NCBI GenBank assembly: GCA_910578305.1
Contig: CAJTQH010000030.1
Coordinates: 13,527-24,156, forward strand
DNA length: 10,630 nucleotides
Source: an uncultured Muribaculaceae bacterium
GTDB taxonomy: Bacteria > Bacteroidota > Bacteroidia > Bacteroidales > Muribaculaceae
Direction: 5' to 3'
A program made the position numbers and the translations under genes. Below, one piece after another: positions 7,064 to 10,630 of this stretch (positions are counted from its first letter, which is position 1; the number at the start of each line of letters is the position of its first letter). The notes beneath the pieces were generated by a model. That model did no database searches. It saw only the letters and a list, made by a program, of their open reading frames with translations, and was not told the DNA's origin.

Positions 7064-8249
7064 GAATCGGTTGTTGAGAGTTGGCTTGCTGTTTACCCGG
7101 AGCAAGGTATTTGGTTTCGCTCCATCCGGGATAGCAGAGGGTGGCTGTGATGATGCCGTCGGCGGTTTTGCCGTAGGTTATGGTCGGATTGCCTGCCGAA
7201 GGCACAAACACAGGGCTGCTTCCGGCTATGTCCCAGTAGCCGGGTGTGGAAAATGCAGCCCATCCAGCAGGGTCGGCGGTGATCTTCTCGGCCAGAATGC
7301 GGCCTATGGTGTTGACTCCTTTGTGGCTGAAGTGGATGTAGCCTTTGAAGGCTTCTTCATATTGTAGTTCGCAAGAATCGGTGTTGATGATGTGCACTCG
7401 TGGCATGGCTGCGGCTATGGAGTCCTGTGCGCGGCGCACATTCTCGCTGTATTCCACCGAGCCTTCCGGATATAGTTCCGACGTGCCGGGCCCTATGATG
7501 TGGCCGATATAAAATGTGGCATCGGCAAATCCGAGATCATTGCGGCATTTGTCTATAAGTGTGCCGAGCCAGCGGCCGTAGTAGTCGCTGTCGCGATTTT
7601 TGTCGGCACATCCCTGCATCCACCATATTCCGGCCAGACGCGGACGTTTGCCTTGTGCCAGCAGTGAGTCCATTGCCGGGCGGTAGACGTTGTTGTAGAA
7701 GTATGTCCAGTTGGTGTTGTCGGCCGGGTTGGCCCATGCGGATATGTGAGATCCTGAAGCACCGAGTTTTATTACATATAACTCGGTGTCGGGAAGATTC
7801 ATGCTGAATCGCATGCCCATCTCACCCTCCATGCCGCGGCGTCCTTGCGCACAGTCAGTGCCGCTGCCGGTGCTGTATGTGCCGTATCCGTGTATCATGT
7901 TCATGGCTGTGCGTCCGAGTGTGTTTTCATTGCGGTACCACAGGTCGAGCCATCCGGGAGCCACATCTGTGGTGTCTCCGTCGATCACCCAACGCGATCT
8001 CTCGCCCAATGCGTTTGATTCTTGATTCTGCACCTTGCAGCTCCGATACCATATGTGTGCATTGTGCGGATTGGCAGGCGAGTCATACCATTGCCTTAGT
8101 CTTGCATCCTCGTCCGGATCGAAATAAGCCGATCCGTCGGCGTTTGACTGGCCGATAGTGATGAATACAGCTACCTCTTCGGGCGTTTTCGCGCCTATTG
8201 CCATGGCAATTGAGGCGGTTATAGATATGAGTAACGATCGTGGAGTCAT
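7047..8249 (-). CDS. Secreted SGNH / sialate-O-acetylesterase-like carbohydrate esterase
   Basis: A 400-residue protein with a Sec signal peptide (residues 1-20), so periplasmic or outside. The catalytic part follows the SASA/DUF303-type SGNH order: FITIGQSNADG with nucleophile Ser36 (GQSN, 33-37), KLGASGSHISAW at 161-172, WWMQGCAD at 209-216, and IHFSHKG with the likely catalytic His306. Members remove O-acetyl groups from sugars such as sialic acid or plant polysaccharides, but the substrate here is unknown. Two positions differ from textbook members: Cys214 replaces the usual Glu of WxQGExD, and Gly rather than Asp lies three residues before His306. About 70 residues after the esterase core form an unrecognised tail. 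Start: the ATG at 8249 gives a clean signal peptide. Upstream in-frame codons run through the promoter region and encode non-protein-like sequence. It is first gene of the pair with the thioredoxin lipoprotein. Confidence 0.85.
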   Translation of the reverse strand: MTPRSLLISITASIAMAIGAKTPEEVAVFITIGQSNADGSAYFDPDEDARLRQWYDSPANPHNAHIWYRSCKVQNQESNALGERSRWVIDGDTTDVAPGWLDLWYRNENTLGRTAMNMIHGYGTYSTGSGTDCAQGRRGMEGEMGMRFSMNLPDTELYVIKLGASGSHISAWANPADNTNWTYFYNNVYRPAMDSLLAQGKRPRLAGIWWMQGCADKNRDSDYYGRWLGTLIDKCRNDLGFADATFYIGHIIGPGTSELYPEGSVEYSENVRRAQDSIAAAMPRVHIINTDSCELQYEEAFKGYIHFSHKGVNTIGRILAEKITADPAGWAAFSTPGYWDIAGSSPVFVPSAGNPTITYGKTADGIITATLCYPGWSETKYLAPGKQQANSQQPIHEATN

Positions 8250-8276
8250 ATGTCTGTAGGTATTTGTGTTATGTTG

Positions 8277-8307
8277 CAAAAATACGTAAACGCAGCCGAA
8301 AAAACAA
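8277..8307 (-). promoter_or_regulatory. Predicted promoter of the esterase-lipoprotein operon
   Basis: On the minus strand TTG (8307-8305), a 20-nt spacer and TATTTTTG (8284-8277) form a complete -33/-7 promoter. It lies about 28 nt upstream of the ATG at 8249, giving a short leader. Confidence 0.68.
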
Positions 8308-8340
8308 CAGGCGCTATGGCATGGAGTCGGATAAAACTCG

Positions 8341-8348
8341 TATTTTTG
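8341..8348 (+). promoter_or_regulatory. Predicted -7 box for ribE
   Basis: TATTTTTG matches TAnnTTTG, about 35 nt before the ribE ATG. No clear TTG is seen 20 nt upstream. I found no FMN-riboswitch-like leader, as the remaining leader is too short and very AT-rich. Confidence 0.6.
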
Positions 8349-8383
8349 CAAAATAATAATGAATAAAATATAGTTATATAGAT

Positions 8384-8992
8384 ATGTTTTCAGGAATAGT
8401 GGAAGAAGCTGCCGTGGTGGTGGCAGTGACCGATGAGGGCGGAAACCGCCATCTGCGTGTAAAATGCTCGTTTGCCGATGAACTGAAAATAGACCAGTCG
8501 GTGTCGCACAATGGCGTATGTCTGACTGTGGTGGCATTGCACGGCGACGGTACATATACCGTCACTGCCATACGCGAGACTCTCGACCGTAGCAATCTTG
8601 GCGATCTTGTGGCCGGATCGGTGGTGAATCTCGAACGCTCCATGGTCATGAACGGACGGCTCGACGGCCACATTGTGCAGGGACATGTCGACTGCACTGC
8701 CGTGTGCCGGAGTGTGGAGGAGGTTGACGGCAGCCGATACTACAAGTTTGTCTACGATGTGCCTGCCGAAATGGCAGCCAAGGGCTATGTCACTGTGGAG
8801 AAAGGTTCGGTGACTGTCAATGGCGTCAGTCTCACCGTGTGTGACTCGGAGCGCGACAGCTTCCGCGTGGCCATCATACCATACACCTACGAGCATACAA
8901 ATTTCCATTGCATCGAGACGGGCACACGTGTCAATCTGGAGTTTGACATCATAGGCAAATATCTCAGCCGCCTCATGGAATTTTCACGCTGA
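8384..8992 (+). CDS. ribE: Riboflavin synthase alpha chain
   Basis: Cytoplasmic enzyme that dismutates two 6,7-dimethyl-8-ribityllumazine molecules to riboflavin and 5-amino-6-ribitylaminouracil, the last step of riboflavin synthesis. The 202-residue length is typical. It shows the two tandem lumazine-binding repeats: repeat 1 starts MFSGIVEE and contains SHNGVCLTV (41-49), repeat 2 starts at GHIVQGHVD (95-103) and contains VTVNGVSLTV (143-152). The conserved N-terminal MFSGIVE fixes the start at 8384. SHNGVCLTV has His where many members have SVNGVCLTV, a minor change. It stands alone here, with no other rib gene in view and its own promoter. The next gene starts 85 nt downstream behind its own predicted promoter. 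Confidence 0.97.
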   Translation: MFSGIVEEAAVVVAVTDEGGNRHLRVKCSFADELKIDQSVSHNGVCLTVVALHGDGTYTVTAIRETLDRSNLGDLVAGSVVNLERSMVMNGRLDGHIVQGHVDCTAVCRSVEEVDGSRYYKFVYDVPAEMAAKGYVTVEKGSVTVNGVSLTVCDSERDSFRVAIIPYTYEHTNFHCIETGTRVNLEFDIIGKYLSRLMEFSR

Positions 8993-9020
8993 TTTCAGCG
9001 GTTCGCGCATTTTGTAATGC
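8987..9020 (+). terminator. Possible weak terminator after ribE
   Basis: CGCTG (8987-8991) can pair with CAGCG (8996-9000) over the stop codon, and GCATT (9007-9011) with AATGC (9016-9020). Both stems have only 5 pairs and no proper T-tract, so termination is uncertain. Confidence 0.25.
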
Positions 9021-9040
9021 ATAAGGCTGTATTCGTGTCG

Positions 9041-9048
9041 TAACTTTG
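9041..9048 (+). promoter_or_regulatory. Predicted -7 box for the holin-family gene
   Basis: TAACTTTG matches TAnnTTTG, about 30 nt before the ATG at 9078. A TTTG is present at 9011-9014 but 6 nt further upstream than in the well-spaced promoters of this window. Confidence 0.55.
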
Positions 9049-9077
9049 CGGCACGATCATAAAATAATACAAGCCTT

Positions 9078-9545
9078 ATGCAATCAATTCATCTTTCCGA
9101 TGCCACCCTCCATGCGCTTGTGTGGGTGGTGGCGCTCCTTGTCATCGACTATGCCTGTGTGCTGCTGGCGGTGCTCATCGACCTCCGCAGCGGCACTATC
9201 AAGGCGCGCCGCTTGGGTGTGCCCCGCACGTCGGGAGGCTATCGTCGCACTGTCGACAAAGCCTCGCGCTACTTCGTCACGCTGCTGGCCCTCAGCGTCA
9301 TCGACGGACTGCTCATGGTGGCCGTGATGCTGCTGCGGTCTACCGCCGGGTGGAGTATACCGGCATTGCCCCTGTTCACCACCATAGGTGCGCTATGTCT
9401 GTGTCTTATTGAAGCCAAGAGCGTGGTGGAGAATACTCAGAGCAAGACCGACTACACCTCCACGGCACGTGCCGTCAACGATCTGCTATCGGCGCCCGAG
9501 CTCAACGAACTGCTCACCAATCTCCGACGCCTGCTCAAAGAATAA
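9078..9545 (+). CDS. Phage-holin-family small membrane protein
   Basis: A 155-residue inner-membrane protein with hydrophobic segments near residues 14-36, 64-88 and 94-112 and a soluble C-terminal tail with a leucine-rich helix (about 130-154). The pattern DLRSGTIKARRLGVPRTSGG at 35-54, then RRTVDKASRYF (56-66), and later GALCLCLIEAKSVVENT (104-120), resembles chromosomal Bacteroidales members of the phage holin 4 / toxin-secretion holin family. In phages these make membrane pores for endolysin release. No endolysin or other phage gene is near and the neighbours are housekeeping genes, so a lysis role is doubtful and the real function is unknown. The ATG at 9078 is the first in frame, and a predicted promoter lies just upstream, so it is probably transcribed alone. 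Confidence 0.75.
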   Translation: MQSIHLSDATLHALVWVVALLVIDYACVLLAVLIDLRSGTIKARRLGVPRTSGGYRRTVDKASRYFVTLLALSVIDGLLMVAVMLLRSTAGWSIPALPLFTTIGALCLCLIEAKSVVENTQSKTDYTSTARAVNDLLSAPELNELLTNLRRLLKE

Positions 9546-9700
9546 ATTCACGTACATATAATGTGTGTCGGTAATTGTCTGTGGGGTGATGAATTTGGAT
9601 TTTTTTAAGGCCGAATGATTAGTATTTGCAAATGCTATGTTAAATAATCATAAAAGATTGGGGTTGATGTGGTGGCGTGGCGGGATGTGGGGGAGGCGTG
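9546..9700. other. Intergenic stretch before the rimP promoter
   Basis: No gene is visible. It holds a 10-bp perfect palindrome ATTTGCAAAT (9624-9633), a run of seven T (9600-9606) without a good preceding stem, and a G-rich stretch near 9673-9699. A weak hairpin (ACGTACAT with ATGTGTGT, from about 9550) follows the holin gene but lacks a T-tract. Confidence 0.4.
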
Positions 9701-9732
9701 TTTGCACACGCGAAAAGAAATCACTACCTTTG
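9701..9732 (+). promoter_or_regulatory. Predicted promoter of the rimP-nusA operon
   Basis: TTTG (9701-9704), a 20-nt spacer and TACCTTTG (9725-9732) form the best Bacteroidales promoter in the window. Transcription should start near 9739, leaving a leader of about 70 nt. Confidence 0.78.
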
Positions 9733-9749
9733 CACTAATTCGTAGTCAC

Positions 9750-9780
9750 GGAGGGGGCCATCGCTTCCTCCATTTTATTT
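9750..9780 (+). promoter_or_regulatory. Hairpin in the rimP leader, possible attenuator
   Basis: GGAGGGGG (9750-9757) can pair with CTTCCTCC (9764-9771), 8 pairs including two G-U, loop CCATCG, followed by ATTTTATTT. It begins about 11 nt after the predicted transcription start and ends about 38 nt before the rimP ATG. A weak terminator or RNA-level control of the operon is possible. No match to a named leader family is claimed. Confidence 0.45.
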
Positions 9781-9808
9781 GTAAACAATCCAATACGATA
9801 TACTTGCA

Positions 9809-10282
9809 ATGATAGACAAGCATCTGATAGCCGACATTGTGAAGCAGGCTGTTGACGGTACCGACTGTTTTCTGGTCGACGTGACCGTGAGCCCCGCCAA
9901 TGTGATAACAGTGGAGATAGACTCAGATACGGGTGTCGACATCGACACTTGTGCCGCCATCACACGTCGCATAGAGGCGGAGGTGGACCGCGATGTGGAG
10001 GACTATGAGCTGGAGGTGGGGTCGGCCGGTCTGACGTCGCCTTTCAAGGTGCGCCGTCAGTATGAGAAAAATGTGGGCAACGATGTGGAGGTGCTCACTG
10101 CCGACGGCCGCAAGCTCCACGGGGTGCTTGCTTCGGTGAGCCCCGACGGCTCCGAGTTTACGCTGACGGTGCGTCAGAAGGTGAAAGAGCCCGGCAAGAA
10201 GCGGCCTGTGGAGGTGGATACTCCCGTGGTCATGGCTGTGGCTGACACCAAATACGTGAAATATTTAATAAAATTCAAATAA
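9809..10282 (+). CDS. rimP: Ribosome maturation factor RimP
   Basis: Cytoplasmic assembly factor for the 30S ribosomal subunit. The 157 residues match the family's usual 150-160. An N-terminal alpha/beta domain (about 1-80) ends in YELEVGSAGLTSPF (66-79), the RimP hallmark, with Thr-Ser where many members have Gly-Arg. It is followed by a small SH3-like C-terminal domain (about 85-157) with a charged KVKEPGKKRP loop (124-133). The ATG at 9809 is the first in frame after the leader. nusA starts 22 nt downstream on the same strand, the conserved rimP-nusA order, so the two are surely co-transcribed. Confidence 0.96.
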   Translation: MIDKHLIADIVKQAVDGTDCFLVDVTVSPANVITVEIDSDTGVDIDTCAAITRRIEAEVDRDVEDYELEVGSAGLTSPFKVRRQYEKNVGNDVEVLTADGRKLHGVLASVSPDGSEFTLTVRQKVKEPGKKRPVEVDTPVVMAVADTKYVKYLIKFK

Positions 10283-10304
10283 AAAACACTTCATTACCGC
10301 GATT

Positions 10305-10630
10305 ATGGCTAAGAAAGAGGAAGCTCCCAACATGGTGGAGCGTTTTGCCGAATTTAAGGAATTAAAGAATATTGACAAGACCACGATGATCTCCGTGCTG
10401 GAGGAGTCGTTTCGCAATGTACTTGCCAAGATGTTTGGCACTGATGAAAACCTCGACGTGATCATGAACCCCGACAAGGGCGACGTACAGATATTCCAGA
10501 ATCTGAAGGTGGTGGCCGACGGTGAGGTGACCGATCCCAACATGGAGATAGGTCTATCGGACGCTCGTGCCGATCAGGATCCCGATGTGGAGATAGGCGA
10601 GGAGCATACCAAGGAAATCTTCTTTGCCGA
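10305..10630 (+). CDS. nusA: Transcription termination/antitermination factor NusA (N-terminal part)
   Basis: RNA-polymerase-binding factor that modulates pausing, termination and antitermination. The window's right edge cuts it after 108 codons, so only the N-terminal polymerase-binding domain is seen. The sequence MVERFAEFKELKNIDKTTMISVLEESF, then LAKMFGTDENLDVIMNPDKGDVQIF, is typical of Bacteroidales NusA. The S1 and KH domains would lie beyond the edge. The ATG at 10305 follows rimP by 22 nt. Downstream infB is expected from the conserved operon but cannot be seen here. Confidence 0.95.
   Translation, partial: MAKKEEAPNMVERFAEFKELKNIDKTTMISVLEESFRNVLAKMFGTDENLDVIMNPDKGDVQIFQNLKVVADGEVTDPNMEIGLSDARADQDPDVEIGEEHTKEIFFA

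Larger units (their letters stand above)
8274..8351. repeat. 13-bp inverted repeat spanning two divergent promoters
   Basis: TTGCAAAAATACG (8274-8286) and its exact reverse complement CGTATTTTTGCAA (8339-8351) are separated by 52 nt. Each arm contains the -7 box of one of the two divergent genes (esterase to the left, riboflavin synthase to the right). Part of the match is forced by the shared -7 consensus, but flanking TTGC and CG are shared too. Confidence 0.75.

Noticed and set aside
8349..8383. FMN riboswitch before ribE
   Set aside because: The leader is only about 30 nt and AT-rich, far too short for the conserved FMN aptamer.
8250..8555. N-terminal extension of the esterase frame to 8555
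   Set aside because: It would cross both divergent promoters and the start of ribE. The added residues look non-coding, and a proper signal peptide starts at 8249.
9078..9545. Prophage remnant
   Set aside because: Only a holin-like gene is present. No endolysin, tail, integrase or capsid gene and no att-like repeat is visible.

Overview
The window looks like chromosome of a member of the Bacteroidota, order Bacteroidales. No start codon has a convincing Shine-Dalgarno sequence. Six sites match the Bacteroidales -7 box TAnnTTTG, and three of these have a TTG or TTTG 20 nt upstream. The proteins (a gut-type GH130 phosphorylase, Bacteroidales-style WaaA and NusA, a lipoprotein with a thioredoxin domain) fit the same group. 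The fairly high G+C suggests a Muribaculaceae-like gut lineage rather than classical Bacteroides, but that is inference from composition only.

Layout. (1) Positions 1-2215, minus strand: a lipid A operon in which waaA (Kdo transferase) is followed, with a 16-nt overlap, by an LpxL/HtrB-type acyltransferase cut by the left edge. (2) 2261-2655, minus strand: a small secreted protein built of 7-residue helical repeats, with its own promoter. (3) 2739-2872: promoter and tRNA-Arg(CCT). (4) 2950-5452, plus strand: a two-gene sugar module, a GPH-family sugar:cation symporter followed by a cytoplasmic GH130 beta-mannoside phosphorylase, closed by one or two hairpin terminators. (5) 5558-8249, minus strand: a secreted SGNH/sialate-O-acetylesterase-like enzyme followed, with a 17-nt overlap, by a 501-residue lipoprotein with a C-terminal CGPC thioredoxin domain. 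(6) 8250-8383: divergent promoters whose -7 regions form a perfect 13-bp inverted repeat. (7) 8384-10630, plus strand: riboflavin synthase, a lone phage-holin-family membrane protein, and the rimP-nusA transcription/translation operon, whose leader holds a hairpin.

How the genes work together: WaaA makes the Kdo-lipid A acceptor that LpxL-type acyltransferases use, so the first operon is a piece of lipid A assembly. The symporter probably imports a mannose-containing disaccharide that the GH130 enzyme splits with phosphate to mannose-1-phosphate. The esterase and thioredoxin lipoprotein are probably co-translated and both act outside the cytoplasm, but their shared role is not known. rimP-nusA is the usual housekeeping pair.

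I see no CRISPR array, transposase, integrase, restriction system or clear defence system. The most unusual items are the esterase/thioredoxin-lipoprotein pair, the heptad-repeat secreted protein, the lone holin-family protein in a housekeeping neighbourhood, and the rimP leader hairpin. None is proof of a new system.
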